Translations under genes and position numbers: made by a program | The notes under the pieces: model-generated | Seen by the model: only the letters and a program-made list of their open reading frames with translations | Databases searched by the model: none | Told to the model about the DNA's origin: nothing | In this document: piece after piece, positions 1 to 8,762 of the stretch | Layout: every line of letters begins with the position of its first letter | How positions within the stretch are numbered: the stretch's first letter is position 1 | DNA from: UBA9926 sp023261215 | GTDB taxonomy: Bacteria; Pseudomonadota; Gammaproteobacteria; Pseudomonadales; Azotimanducaceae | Reading direction: 5' to 3' | DNA: 64,000 bases | Assembly: GCA_038136035.1 (NCBI GenBank) | Contig: JAYPYV010000010.1 | Location: 15,690-79,689 of the forward strand

Positions 1-30
1 TTATGGGTTCTCCCGTGGTTCTCTGAACGG

Positions 31-1152
31 TTAAAGTAATTCAGCAAGCTGGGCTCGGTGCCAAGTGCCATCGCCGAAGAGGAATTCGCTGTGAATCTGC
101 CGCTTATGGTAGATCTGCACATCGGCCTCCCAGGTAAACCCGATACCGCCGTGGAGCTGCGTCGAATTTCGTGCGTTAAAGGCACCCATGTCCGATGCGC
201 TGCTCTTGGCCAAATGCGCACATCGAGAGGCATCCTCTCGGTCAAAATCAAACGCTGCCGCCGCGTTGTAGACGAGACTGCGCGCCTCATCCACTTGGAT
301 CATCATGTTCACAATCGGGTGTTTCACCGCCTGAAAGAAGCCGATGGGGCGATCAAACTGTTGCCTGACCTTGGCGTACTCAGACGTGGCTTGAAGTTGC
401 CACTCACCTGCGCCGGCGAGGTCGGCTGCCATGAGGGTGGCTAGCGCCGGTGCGGCAGCCTCGAGGCATTCCCGACCGTGCGTCGTCAGTAGGCTCGCGG
501 GCACATCTAACAGCTCGACATGCGCTTGATCTCGAGTCAAGTCGACAATGCGATCTCGATGAATAGTCACCCCAGCCTCAGCAAGATCAACTCGGTAAAG
601 TTCGACACCTTGTTCGGTCTTCGCTGAAACAATCAACACTTGCGCTTTCATCGCATCTTGCACATACCAGCTGGTACCCGTCAGACGATGGTTATCGGCG
701 ACAACATCCGTTGAGTCAGGTAGGAGCGAACCCTCTTCACCATAGAAGCCAAGCGCCACTCGAAGGCCGTTTGCCATGTCTTCAAGTAAGGCATTGGCAT
801 CGGCTGTATCCGCCTGATTGAGAACAAAGGTTGCGTGCAGCGTGTTGGACAGTGGGCTGGCCCAGGCATATCGCCCGATTTCTTCCGCGATGGCTGTCGC
901 GGCAACGAGCCCCATTCCAATACCGCCTTGCGCCTCAGGGATCGAGACCGCATGCATGCCAAGCTCAATGCATTGTTGCCAGGCTTTTTCGTCGTAAAAA
1001 GCGGGACGATCGGCGCCGTGGATCGGGTCCTCAGTGCCGCGAATACTCGGTCGAAGCGACTCAATGGTTTTTTGCTCGTCAAGGAAGCGCGCAAAGCTTT
1101 CCTTGAGCATCTGGACATCTTCGTCGAATCCAAAATCCTTAGGTTGCGACAT
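31..1152 (-). CDS. Acyl-CoA dehydrogenase, small-type subunit
   Basis: A 373-residue acyl-CoA dehydrogenase-fold flavoprotein, expected to introduce the alpha,beta double bond into an acyl-CoA thioester. The C-terminal domain carries the family signature LHGGIGFTWEAD (about residues 335-346). The protein lacks the usual central EPGAGSD flavin loop that its neighbour has, as is common for the smaller partner of heteromeric FadE pairs. The ATG at 1152 is preceded by AGAGG (GAGAGAGGCACCGAT). It lies 14 bp downstream of a second acyl-CoA dehydrogenase, so the two are probably co-translated and may form an alpha2beta2 enzyme (inference). Substrate is unknown; the valine operon context suggests a branched-chain or steroid-like acyl-CoA. 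Confidence 0.85.
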   Translation of the reverse strand: MSQPKDFGFDEDVQMLKESFARFLDEQKTIESLRPSIRGTEDPIHGADRPAFYDEKAWQQCIELGMHAVSIPEAQGGIGMGLVAATAIAEEIGRYAWASPLSNTLHATFVLNQADTADANALLEDMANGLRVALGFYGEEGSLLPDSTDVVADNHRLTGTSWYVQDAMKAQVLIVSAKTEQGVELYRVDLAEAGVTIHRDRIVDLTRDQAHVELLDVPASLLTTHGRECLEAAAPALATLMAADLAGAGEWQLQATSEYAKVRQQFDRPIGFFQAVKHPIVNMMIQVDEARSLVYNAAAAFDFDREDASRCAHLAKSSASDMGAFNARNSTQLHGGIGFTWEADVQIYHKRQIHSEFLFGDGTWHRAQLAELL

Positions 1153-1166
1153 ATCGGTGCCTCTCT

Positions 1167-2372
1167 CTACTTCGTCTTAGGCAAGCCCAACACACGCTCA
1201 CCCAGAATGTTTCGTTGAATTTCGCTAGAGCCACCAGAAATGGTGCCGGTGTACGTATTCATGTAACCCAGCGGCCATTTGCCGTCATCAGCGGCGTTCG
1301 GATCGCGAACGTAAAGCGCCGACTTGAGACCTAAAATACCCAGCGCAGTGTGGTGTAGCTCTTGGCCGACTTCGCTCCCTACCAGTTTGCCTTGAAGTGG
1401 GATGCGCATCGCGCCACCGTTCAGGTGCTTCAGCTTTGCGCGACGACTGTTCTGCACAGCTGCTTCGATACGCTCATAAAGTTTGACCAGGCGATCTCGC
1501 CAGACCGGATCGTCCCAAACGGCTCGACCGTTTCGGCGGGTGGTTTTGGCAAGTTCAATCACTTGAGCCATTGTGATGGTTGGAGATTCCGTCGCCACAG
1601 CACCAACGCCGACACCGGCACCGCGTTCGCTTGTGAGCGTCGCCATAGCAACTTTCCAACCATCGCCGACATTGCCCACTCGCCAAGCGTCGGGGACCGT
1701 CGCATTGTCAAGGAACACTTCGTTAAAACCGGATTCTCCCGTCATTTTGTGGATGGGCTTAACCGTCACCCCGGGCTGATTCATATCGGCAAGGAAATAA
1801 GTGATACCGCCATATTTATCGGACTTGTCATGTCGAGCCAGGAGCAGCATAAATTGAGCGAAGTGGCCCAGGCTGGTCCAAACTTTACTGCCGTTGATCA
1901 CCCACTGATCGCCCTCTTTGACGGCGCTTGTTTGGAGTGAGGCAAGGTCCGAGCCAGCACCGGGTTCGCTAAAGCCCTGACACCAAATTTCCTCCCCAGA
2001 GAAAATGGGGGGTAGGAAACGGGCTTTTTGCTCCTCGCTGCCGCATTCCAGCAATGTAGGCACCGCCATTCCAAGACCGATCCAATTAATGAAGTAAGGA
2101 ACATCCGCCTTTCGGACTTCAGCGCTGGCAATGGCCTGACATTCTGTCATCTCATGACCACCATAAATTTTGGGTAGGTCAGAAGCGATGAGACCGGCCT
2201 CGTAGCATTTGGCCTGCCATTCCTGCAAATAGGTTAAATGGCTTGGATCCGTAACTTCGTAGGCGGCCTGTGGAAGCGGAATCGGATGCGGATCGGGTTT
2301 GTTCTCTTCGATCCATCGTTGACAGAATTCTCTGAATTCCTGCTGCTCCTGACTCAGTTGTCGTTCACTCAT
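1167..2372 (-). CDS. Acyl-CoA dehydrogenase, large-type subunit
   Basis: A 401-residue FAD-dependent acyl-CoA dehydrogenase. The central flavin-binding motif FSEPGAGSDLASL lies near residue 140, followed by NGSKVWTS, and the C-terminus has GGSSEIQRNILGERVLGL, typical of the FadE family. I start it at the ATG at 2372, because AAGAGG sits just upstream and the homologous region begins there. The reading frame stays open to 2471, but that extension overlaps mmsB and looks non-coding. It lies between mmsB (31 bp gap) and the small-type dehydrogenase (14 bp gap). The pairing suggests a heteromeric dehydrogenase; the substrate is not determined. Confidence 0.87.
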   Translation of the reverse strand: MSERQLSQEQQEFREFCQRWIEENKPDPHPIPLPQAAYEVTDPSHLTYLQEWQAKCYEAGLIASDLPKIYGGHEMTECQAIASAEVRKADVPYFINWIGLGMAVPTLLECGSEEQKARFLPPIFSGEEIWCQGFSEPGAGSDLASLQTSAVKEGDQWVINGSKVWTSLGHFAQFMLLLARHDKSDKYGGITYFLADMNQPGVTVKPIHKMTGESGFNEVFLDNATVPDAWRVGNVGDGWKVAMATLTSERGAGVGVGAVATESPTITMAQVIELAKTTRRNGRAVWDDPVWRDRLVKLYERIEAAVQNSRRAKLKHLNGGAMRIPLQGKLVGSEVGQELHHTALGILGLKSALYVRDPNAADDGKWPLGYMNTYTGTISGGSSEIQRNILGERVLGLPKTK

Positions 2373-2403
2373 CGGGTACCTCTTGTTGGTCGCTGAGTTC
2401 GTC

Positions 2404-3294
2404 TCAGACGTTGCTCTGGAAAAATTTCTGGATGCTGGAGAAGTCGATGCCCCCCATCCCTTGCTTGGCATGGGCGAGGTAGAGACTTCGGGTTAAAGAG
2501 CCCATGGGGGTTGTGCTGCCCGTGGCGAGCGCAGACTCCATCGCGAGCCCCAAATCCTTCACCATCAAGTCAACTAAAAATCCGCCCTGATAATCGTTAG
2601 ATGATGGCACCTTGTCCATCACGCCCGGGTAGGGGTTGTAAACCTCTAGAGCCCAGTTGCCACCGGAGCTCTTTCGCATCACCTCAGATAATACGGCGGG
2701 GTCAAGCCCGTTGTTCACTCCCAGTTGGAGTGCCTCGGCTGTCCCAGCCATCAGGACAGACAGGAGCATGTTGTTACAGATCTTGGCGACCTGACCCGCG
2801 CCTGCATCACCCGCATGGAAAATATTCTTGCCCATGACCTCAAGCAGAGGGCGCGCAGCTTCAAGAGCCGACGATTGGCCGCCCACGATGAAGGTGAGCG
2901 TGCCGCCGACTGCGCCGCCGACACCGCCTGATACAGGGGCATCGATCATCGGAATGTTGCGTTCAGCCGCGGCTGCGGCAACCCTCTTTGCAGATTCCGG
3001 CGCAATGGTTGAAGAATCAATAACCAGAGTGCCCGGTTCGATGTGATTCAACAGGCCGTCCTCGCCTAAATACAATCCCTCGACATGCTTGGACGCTGGA
3101 AGCATAGAAATGACGACGTCAACGCCGTTAACGGCTTCTGCCGCTGAAGCGGCTCGCGCGCCACCTTCGCTCACGAGGTTCGCGAGTGCGGTTTCAACGA
3201 GATCAAAGGCAGTGACTTGATAGCCGGCCTTGATGAGATTGGTCGCCATGGGGCCACCCATGTTACCCAGGCCAATGAATCCGATGTTCTTCAT
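2404..3294 (-). CDS. mmsB: 3-hydroxyisobutyrate dehydrogenase
   Basis: A 296-residue NAD-dependent beta-hydroxyacid dehydrogenase that oxidises 3-hydroxyisobutyrate to methylmalonate semialdehyde in valine catabolism. The N-terminal Rossmann motif GFIGLGNMGGPMATNL is at residues 4-19. The substrate loop DAPVSGGVGGA is near residue 118, and the catalytic-lysine segment GQVAKICNN is near residue 166. Length and motifs match MmsB/HIBADH. The ATG at 3294 has GGAG nine bases upstream. It sits in the minus-strand operon directly downstream of the hydrolase that makes its substrate. The next enzyme, methylmalonate-semialdehyde dehydrogenase (mmsA), is not in this window. Confidence 0.93.
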   Translation of the reverse strand: MKNIGFIGLGNMGGPMATNLIKAGYQVTAFDLVETALANLVSEGGARAASAAEAVNGVDVVISMLPASKHVEGLYLGEDGLLNHIEPGTLVIDSSTIAPESAKRVAAAAAERNIPMIDAPVSGGVGGAVGGTLTFIVGGQSSALEAARPLLEVMGKNIFHAGDAGAGQVAKICNNMLLSVLMAGTAEALQLGVNNGLDPAVLSEVMRKSSGGNWALEVYNPYPGVMDKVPSSNDYQGGFLVDLMVKDLGLAMESALATGSTTPMGSLTRSLYLAHAKQGMGGIDFSSIQKFFQSNV

Positions 3295-3360
3295 ACGTGA
3301 AAACTCCAGTTTGAATAGGGGGTGAACGTCAGCCTCGAGTGATCGCGAGGATTCCAGGGT

Positions 3361-4473
3361 TTAGTCCAAATCTTGCAGAGGATGAGGCGATGCGGCGGGT
3401 TCAAAGTGCGCCTCAACATGTGAGCGAGGCACCTCACCCAGCGGATACTGCCACGCGGGTTGGCCATCTTTGTCGATGAGCAAGGCGCGAACACCCTCCG
3501 TGAATTCTCCAAATCTTGAGCAGGCGGACGCAATATCCAACTCCATTCTGAACATTTCCGCCATGGTCTGATGTTGGGCGCGCGTGAATTGTTCAAGGAT
3601 GACCGCCGCCGTGACTGGAGACCCCGCGAGGAAACTCGATTTGGCTCGATCTAGCCACTTATCGGCTGGCCATGTTTGCATCGCGACGGAAAGAGCTTTG
3701 ATTGGCTCGCTTGCGTCCAAAGCGGACCCAATCGTTTCGCGGATCAATGTCTCGTGCGCTGCTAAGTTCGACGGTGCGAAGCCTTCATCTGCCTCGGCCT
3801 CTTTGAGACAGACATCAATGGCATCAGAAAAATGCGCATCGCTCACGTCAATTTGGCGGATCGCCTCCAAGCAAGCTGACTTCCGTTCATGGGGTATTAA
3901 ATGCGTGAGCATCCCTGTGAGTTGTCCATCCTTCGCGTTGATATTGGCTGCGGTGAGCGCAATAAAATGCGCCCAGGCAGGATCCATGTTGGCGAAGGTA
4001 TAGGTTCCACCCGCGTCAGGAAACAGGCCAATCGTGATCTCTGGCATAGCAATTCGGGTAGTCTCTGTGCCAACTCTGAATCGGCAAGCCGAGAGGATCC
4101 CGAGGCCACCGCCCATGACAATGCCATGGCCCCACGCAAGGGTTGGTTTTGGATACTGCCTAAGCTGATAGTCCAATCGATATTCACGCTCAAAAAAGGC
4201 CTCGCAGTAGGGGCAGGGGCCGCTCGGATGCGCCTTCATATCATGATACAGCGCCTGGATATCGCCCCCAGCCGAAAATGCCTTTTCGCCTGAGGCATCA
4301 AAAACCAGTGCTTTGATGGTATCGTCGTTTCGCCAGGCATCGATTTGAGCCTGGATGAGATCGATCATCTCTAGACTCAGGCTGTTAAGTGTGGCGAGTG
4401 CATTCAGTGTGATTCGACCCAATTCGCCGCCATTGGCAAGCGCCACTCGTTCAAAAAGAACTGGCGATTCCAT
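3361..4473 (-). CDS. 3-hydroxyisobutyryl-CoA hydrolase (HIBCH-type)
   Basis: A crotonase-fold thioesterase of about 370 residues, expected to release 3-hydroxyisobutyrate from its CoA ester and so feed mmsB. Visible motifs are AFSAGGDIQALYHD near residue 65, GIVMGGGLGILSA near residue 118 and the PEITIGLFPDAGGTY loop near 142, the HIBCH version of the crotonase active site. The extra C-terminal domain distinguishes it from plain enoyl-CoA hydratases. Two starts are possible. The ATG at 4473 overlaps the upstream stop (TGATG), implying translational coupling. A GTG at 4488 has AGAG seven bases upstream. The order ACAD-ECH-HIBCH-HIBADH follows the valine pathway. Confidence 0.88.
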   Translation of the reverse strand: MESPVLFERVALANGGELGRITLNALATLNSLSLEMIDLIQAQIDAWRNDDTIKALVFDASGEKAFSAGGDIQALYHDMKAHPSGPCPYCEAFFEREYRLDYQLRQYPKPTLAWGHGIVMGGGLGILSACRFRVGTETTRIAMPEITIGLFPDAGGTYTFANMDPAWAHFIALTAANINAKDGQLTGMLTHLIPHERKSACLEAIRQIDVSDAHFSDAIDVCLKEAEADEGFAPSNLAAHETLIRETIGSALDASEPIKALSVAMQTWPADKWLDRAKSSFLAGSPVTAAVILEQFTRAQHQTMAEMFRMELDIASACSRFGEFTEGVRALLIDKDGQPAWQYPLGEVPRSHVEAHFEPAASPHPLQDLD

Positions 4474-5249
4474 CAGGCGTTTTTCCACTGCGGGGCTCTT
4501 TTCTCAAGAAATGCATTCACCCCTTCTTTCTGGTCCTGAGTCGAGAAGAGATCAACAAAGGCCGTTTTTTCGTCACTGAGGGCGTCAGGCATGGTGCTGG
4601 TCCTGGCTGCCATAATTAAGTTTTTGCACGCAGAAACACTTTTAGGGCTCTGCTTCGTAGTCTGCTCTGCAAGGGCTAATGCACGCTTCAAGCTTTCGCC
4701 TTGATCTACTACTTCCTCGACAAGGCCGATCGCCAGCGCTTTTTCGGCGCCTACACGCTCCCCACATAAAATCATGCGTTTGGCCCAGCCTTCACCCACG
4801 ATCCAGGGTAAGTGCTGCGTGCCAAGGCCGCAGGGTAAGAGACCCACCGTCGCCTCGGGGAGCGCCATTTGCGCTTGAGCTTCAGCGATCCGAATGTCGC
4901 AACACAAAGCGCATTCGAGGCCGCCGCCCATGGCATAGCCATTGATCGCCGCGATGGAGACGCCTCTAAAGTGAGTCAGCGCCTTGAACGCCGCGTGGAA
5001 CGCGTTGGCCATCGCTTCGGCTTTCGAGGGGTCGCCATCGGCAAAGAGATTAAGGTCGGCCCCGGCCGAGAAAAATTTCTCACCCTGCCCAGTAATCACC
5101 AAGGCGTAACAATCGAGATCCTCATTCAAGGTCTCAATGATGGTTTTAAGCGCGCCTAGATTATCCTGGTCCCAGGTGTTGGCCGCCGGGTTATCGATGG
5201 TCAGCACAGCGGTATGGCCTTGACGTTCGAGTCGAATTTTATCGGTCAT
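4473..5249 (-). CDS. Enoyl-CoA hydratase (valine operon)
   Basis: A 258-residue crotonase-fold enoyl-CoA hydratase, likely hydrating methacrylyl-CoA to 3-hydroxyisobutyryl-CoA. The oxyanion-hole segments FSAGADLNLF (near residue 61) and AMGGGLECALCCDIRIA (near residue 105) are present. The two candidate catalytic glutamates lie in GGGLE and in PEATVGLLPCGLGT. The ATG at 5249 has AAGGA seven bases upstream. Its stop overlaps the hydrolase start by one base, and it begins 9 bp after the upstream dehydrogenase. The assignment to methacrylyl-CoA comes from operon context; the sequence itself supports only a short-chain enoyl-CoA hydratase. Confidence 0.88.
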   Translation of the reverse strand: MTDKIRLERQGHTAVLTIDNPAANTWDQDNLGALKTIIETLNEDLDCYALVITGQGEKFFSAGADLNLFADGDPSKAEAMANAFHAAFKALTHFRGVSIAAINGYAMGGGLECALCCDIRIAEAQAQMALPEATVGLLPCGLGTQHLPWIVGEGWAKRMILCGERVGAEKALAIGLVEEVVDQGESLKRALALAEQTTKQSPKSVSACKNLIMAARTSTMPDALSDEKTAFVDLFSTQDQKEGVNAFLEKRAPQWKNA

Positions 5250-5258
5250 GGTGAGTCC

Positions 5259-6419
5259 TTATTGGATAGCTTCAATATCAGCGAGCGCGAGCAAGCGACG
5301 AGCGGTGATGACGCGCATGATTTCATTGGTGCCTTCAAGTATCTGATGAACGCGAGTGTCTCGGATATGCCGTTCAAGTGGATATTCCTGCATGTAACCG
5401 TATCCACCATGGATCTGTAGTGCTTCATTGCAGACTTTAAATCCCACATCGGTCGAGAACTGTTTGGCCATCGCCGCATAGACGGAGGCCTCCGGGTGAT
5501 TCGCATCAACTTTGGCGGCCGCCATCCGGATCATCTGTCTTGCCGCCACCAGTTCCGTGGCCATATCAGCCAATTTGAACTGCAGTGCTTGAAAATTGGC
5601 CAACGGTTCGCCGAATTGCTGACGTTCGCCCATGTAGGTTCGTGCACGATTGAGAGCGGCTTGGGCAGTCCCTACCGAACAGGTTCCAATGTTGATCCGG
5701 CCCCCATCAAGCCCCTTCATGGCAATTTTGAATCCGTCACCCTCTCGACCAAGGCGATTCGTGATCGGCACGCGCACGTCTTCGAACACGATTTCGCGCG
5801 TGGGTTGGCTGTTCCATCCCATTTTGTGCAAGTTGTGACCGAATTGAATGCCAGGCGTGTTGGCTGGGATGACGAGGCAACTGATACCTCTCGGGCCCGG
5901 CTCACCTGTGCGCAACATGGTGACGAGATAGTCCGTTTCCCCTGCACCCGAAATGAACATCTTGCTGCCATTGACGATGTAATCATCGCCGTCGACTGTC
6001 GCGGTTGTCCTGAGTGACGCGGCATCCGAACCTGCACCTGGCTCAGTTAAGCAATAGCTAGCAAGCATCTCTCCCGCGATGAGCGGCGGCGCGATGGCTT
6101 GAACCAGTGCCTCTGGCCCGAATTCGGTGATCATCCAGGTCGCCATATTGTGGATTGAGATGAAAGCCGTGGTCGAGGTGCAACCCATCGCAAGTTGTTC
6201 CAGGATGATGCTCGAATCAAGTCGAGACAGGCCCAAGCCGCCTGCGGCCTCTGGGCAATAGAGGCCACAAAATCCGAGTTCGCCCGCGGCCCGAATCACA
6301 TCCTTAGGGAAGATCTTCTTCGCATCCCATTCAGCAGCGTGAGGGGCGAGCGCGCCATCTGAAAATTGCCGGGCCGCATCTCGATACGCGGCCTGATCCT
6401 CACTGAGTTCGTAATCCAT
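5259..6419 (-). CDS. Acyl-CoA dehydrogenase, isobutyryl-CoA type
   Basis: A 386-residue acyl-CoA dehydrogenase resembling ACAD8/isobutyryl-CoA and short-branched-chain enzymes. The flavin motif CLTEPGAGSDAASL is near residue 133, NGSKMFISGAGETD near 162, the C-terminal LQIHGGYGYMQEYPLERHIRD near 336, and ILEGTNEIMR near 361. It would convert isobutyryl-CoA to methacrylyl-CoA, the first committed step for the next two genes. Its ATG follows a 50-codon ORF with no spacer (TAAATG), so its translation is probably coupled to that small ORF. The flavoprotein assignment is firm; the isobutyryl specificity is inferred from the neighbours. Confidence 0.88.
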   Translation of the reverse strand: MDYELSEDQAAYRDAARQFSDGALAPHAAEWDAKKIFPKDVIRAAGELGFCGLYCPEAAGGLGLSRLDSSIILEQLAMGCTSTTAFISIHNMATWMITEFGPEALVQAIAPPLIAGEMLASYCLTEPGAGSDAASLRTTATVDGDDYIVNGSKMFISGAGETDYLVTMLRTGEPGPRGISCLVIPANTPGIQFGHNLHKMGWNSQPTREIVFEDVRVPITNRLGREGDGFKIAMKGLDGGRINIGTCSVGTAQAALNRARTYMGERQQFGEPLANFQALQFKLADMATELVAARQMIRMAAAKVDANHPEASVYAAMAKQFSTDVGFKVCNEALQIHGGYGYMQEYPLERHIRDTRVHQILEGTNEIMRVITARRLLALADIEAIQ

Positions 6420-6572
6420 TTAGGTTAGCTCAATCGTTAGGTTGGCGGACGCCGTAGCGTCATTCGAAAACCAGCGTCCTGCGATGGTTTTATATTCCCT
6501 GCAAAACCGGACGACCCGCGCGCCGTTAGCGTCTTGGTAGTCATTGATGTCTGTCGGTAGGACTTGAGACAT
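6420..6572 (-). CDS. 50-residue small ORF coupled to the valine operon
   Basis: A short ORF, not a recognised family. It begins MSQVLPTDIND and ends NLTIELT. It has its own ATG with GGGAA about seven bases upstream, an in-frame stop (TGA) upstream of that ATG, and a TAA stop abutting the ATG of the downstream acyl-CoA dehydrogenase. The peptide is polar, has one Cys and no run of branched-chain residues, so it does not look like a classical attenuation leader. It may be a small protein or serve to couple translation into the operon. Reality is moderately likely, function unknown. Confidence 0.45.
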   Translation of the reverse strand: MSQVLPTDINDYQDANGARVVRFCREYKTIAGRWFSNDATASANLTIELT

Positions 6573-6645
6573 GCGAGTTTCCCGTCAAGGTTCAGGCCGA
6601 AGCAGGATGTTAATGAATGCAAAGTCGCAGTAACATACCAGGATC

Positions 6646-6662
6646 TGCAGGTTAGACCTGCA
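6646..6662. promoter_or_regulatory. Palindromic operator candidate
   Basis: A perfect inverted repeat, TGCAGGT-TAG-ACCTGCA, in the divergent spacer, 74 bp upstream of the small-ORF start. Direct repeats CGCAGTA on either side are 41 bp apart, about four helical turns. Placement and symmetry fit a dimeric regulator site, most simply for the adjacent LysR protein; binding is inference. Confidence 0.5.
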
Positions 6663-6931
6663 AATACGCAGTATCAATAGCTGGCTAGAAGATTCAAGTC
6701 ACGGGACCGCAGCGCTGCCCGTCCGCCTTTCGTTTCGAGCGACCGACGGGTGATTTGAAAACCAGACCACCGGCTGTTTAAAGGGTTGGGCGCCTATCAG
6801 CCGATTGGTAGCGCGAGGTCCCGGCCCCTCTCGCGTGTCATTGAAGTACGAGTCTTTGATTCAAGCCAAGGGCCTGTTGTTTGATGGGCGGCCGGATTCT
6901 TAGTGGGTGTGATGAGCCGTGCGGGGGCCCT

Positions 6932-6943
6932 GGGCTTCGGCCC
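6932..6943 (+). promoter_or_regulatory. GGGC-UUCG-GCCC hairpin in LysR leader
   Basis: A 4-bp GC stem closed by a UUCG tetraloop, 26 nt upstream of the LysR ATG. There is no U-tract, so it is not a terminator. It may simply stabilise the leader RNA or influence ribosome access. Confidence 0.35.
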
Positions 6944-6969
6944 GTTGAAGTGAGCGAGGGAAAACCAGG

Positions 6970-7899
6970 ATGGTTGATCGAGGGCCTCGGCCCAATCTTG
7001 ATGTACGCAACGCGCTAGAACGTCTTAACTGGGATGATCTGAGGCTATTTTTGACGGTAGCGAGGTATTCGAGTCTCGATCAGAGTGCACAACAACTGCG
7101 CCTTGACCCCACCACTTTGGGCCGAAGAGTTCGTCGCTTGGAGCGCTCGCTCGACGTCAGTCTGCTCGAACGGAGTAGGAAAGGACATCGGCTGACCCCA
7201 ACAGGAGAGGCTATGCTCGCACACCTCGAAGAGGTTGAGCACCAAGTCTTGGATTTGGTCGAATCGATCTCAGGTGAAGCAAAACGTGTGCAGGGGGTTG
7301 TTCGTCTGAGTGTCACGGAGGCCTTCGGCAATGTGGTGATTGCGCCCGCGCTGGGAACACTGTTTGCTCGGCATCCGGATCTAAAAATTGAGCTGGTCGC
7401 CAGTACGGGTCTGCTTAGTGTGTCAAAGCGTGAGGCAGACCTGGCGGTGCTCTTATCACGGCCTAGCCGGGGACGTTTAAAGGTTCAAAAGCTCACAGAC
7501 TATTCCCTTCAGCTCTATGCGACGCCGACGTATTTGAATAAGTTTCCCAAAATTCACACGCCCGAGGACCTCAGGCAACACACGCTGATAGGGTATGTTG
7601 ACGATTTGATTTATTCCCCTCGCCTGCGTTACTTCGATGAGGTGGCGCCCGGACTTTCGCCGGCTTTGACCAGTTCGAGCTTATTAGCTCAAAAGCAGCT
7701 TGCCACAGCCGATTGCGGCATTGCCGTGTTGCCAAAGTTCGTCGGGGACCCAGAGCCTAGACTGCGCTTGGTCCTACCTAAAGCCGTGCACATCACGCGT
7801 AGCTTCTATCTCGCAGTGCATGAAGACCTTTTTGATCACGCACGGATCCAGGTGGTCGTCGAATTTCTTCAGGAGCTGATCGCGAACGCTGACCTTTAG
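6970..7899 (+). CDS. LysR-family transcriptional regulator
   Basis: A 309-residue LysR-type regulator. The N-terminal winged helix-turn-helix spans roughly residues 18-77 (LNWDDLRLFLTVARYSSL, then LDPTTLGRRVRRLE), followed by a periplasmic-binding-like effector domain. The HTH reads DPTTLGRR rather than the commoner SQSAVS, as seen in the LysR subgroup near acyl-CoA operons. It is divergent from the valine operon across a spacer with a palindrome, the usual arrangement for a LysR regulator and its target. Its stop is 1 bp from the convergent isomerase-like gene. The effector is unknown; a branched-chain acyl-CoA or keto acid would be a guess from context. Confidence 0.88.
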   Translation: MVDRGPRPNLDVRNALERLNWDDLRLFLTVARYSSLDQSAQQLRLDPTTLGRRVRRLERSLDVSLLERSRKGHRLTPTGEAMLAHLEEVEHQVLDLVESISGEAKRVQGVVRLSVTEAFGNVVIAPALGTLFARHPDLKIELVASTGLLSVSKREADLAVLLSRPSRGRLKVQKLTDYSLQLYATPTYLNKFPKIHTPEDLRQHTLIGYVDDLIYSPRLRYFDEVAPGLSPALTSSSLLAQKQLATADCGIAVLPKFVGDPEPRLRLVLPKAVHITRSFYLAVHEDLFDHARIQVVVEFLQELIANADL

Positions 7900-7900
7900 C

Positions 7901-8611
7901 CTAGTGATGCGCTGTCTTTAACAAGTGCGCCGCGCCCGCGGTGCCATTGATCGATGGGGTTGCCCCAAAAAGTTTCTCTTTCATGGTGCCGTACACACGA
8001 CGATTTTTGGCTAGCGGGGCCAGTTGAGCGGCCCGAGCTAGACATGCAGCGTCTAATTGCTCTAGCGGTAAAGCGGCCTCGACAATTCCTGCCGCCATGG
8101 CGTCAGGCCCTCGCCACCGATGGGCGAGCTGCACGGTTTTAAAAAACGTGTTGGCCGGCAGTTTGTGACGAAACAAAGCAAGCTCGGGATCAGGGATCAC
8201 CATGCCGATTTCGACCTCATTCGCGCACAGGTAGCCTCGATCCTCGCGCATCAATCGCAGATCGTGACAAAGGGCGAGCATAAAACCGGCACCAAAGGCA
8301 TGACCCCCGATGGCGCAGAGGGTCGGCATGGGGAAGGTGATGACCCGTCCCATCAGCGACATGAATTCAGAACCAAATGCGGCGCGGTCGCCGCCAACGT
8401 GGTCGCCTTCACTGGCTCGCCACTCTAGATCAAGACCATTGGAGAAGAACTTTGGATCGCTTGATCGGGTCACCAGCGCATTAATGGCTGCATCCGCCTC
8501 AATCTCATCAAGCGCAGCGGCAAACGCACGGACGAAAGTGGTGTTCCATCGGTTCTCACCAGCATCCATCGTCAGAATGGCAATGTCATCTTGGTACTCT
8601 GTTTGAATCAT
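7901..8611 (-). CDS. Enoyl-CoA hydratase/isomerase family protein
   Basis: A 236-residue crotonase-fold protein. KFFSNGLDLEW (near residue 53) and IGGHAFGAGFMLALCHDLRLM (near residues 97-117) form the oxyanion hole and CoA site. The region NEVEIGMVIPDP lacks the second catalytic Glu arrangement of hydratases and looks more like delta3,delta2-enoyl-CoA isomerases. I start it at the ATG at 8611, which has a strong AAGGAAG eight bases upstream; the frame is open to 8653 without better support. It is convergent with the LysR gene. Isomerase versus hydratase activity is not settled by sequence. Confidence 0.8.
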   Translation of the reverse strand: MIQTEYQDDIAILTMDAGENRWNTTFVRAFAAALDEIEADAAINALVTRSSDPKFFSNGLDLEWRASEGDHVGGDRAAFGSEFMSLMGRVITFPMPTLCAIGGHAFGAGFMLALCHDLRLMREDRGYLCANEVEIGMVIPDPELALFRHKLPANTFFKTVQLAHRWRGPDAMAAGIVEAALPLEQLDAACLARAAQLAPLAKNRRVYGTMKEKLFGATPSINGTAGAAHLLKTAHH

Positions 8612-8762
8612 TGGGTTTCTTCCTTCATGCTGGAGGAAGGGAGTATTGCCCATGCCGTACTAGATGACCACCTGCAGTCGTCGGCCTTTTTGGGCTTTTT
8701 TGATTTTTGGGGAGTGCACATGGGTAGGCCGATGGTCGTCGTCAGTGCTCGGGCCGATCAGG

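Larger units (their letters stand above)
6573..6969. other. Divergent spacer between valine operon and LysR gene
   Basis: A 397-bp non-coding stretch between two divergent transcription units. It holds a 17-bp palindrome (6646-6662) flanked by two CGCAGTA direct repeats (6626-6632 and 6667-6673), an imperfect hairpin CCCGTC...GACGGG (about 6718-6752), and a GGGC-TTCG-GCCC hairpin just before the LysR start. No tRNA or coding frame is convincing. It probably carries both promoters and the regulator's binding site. Confidence 0.6.
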
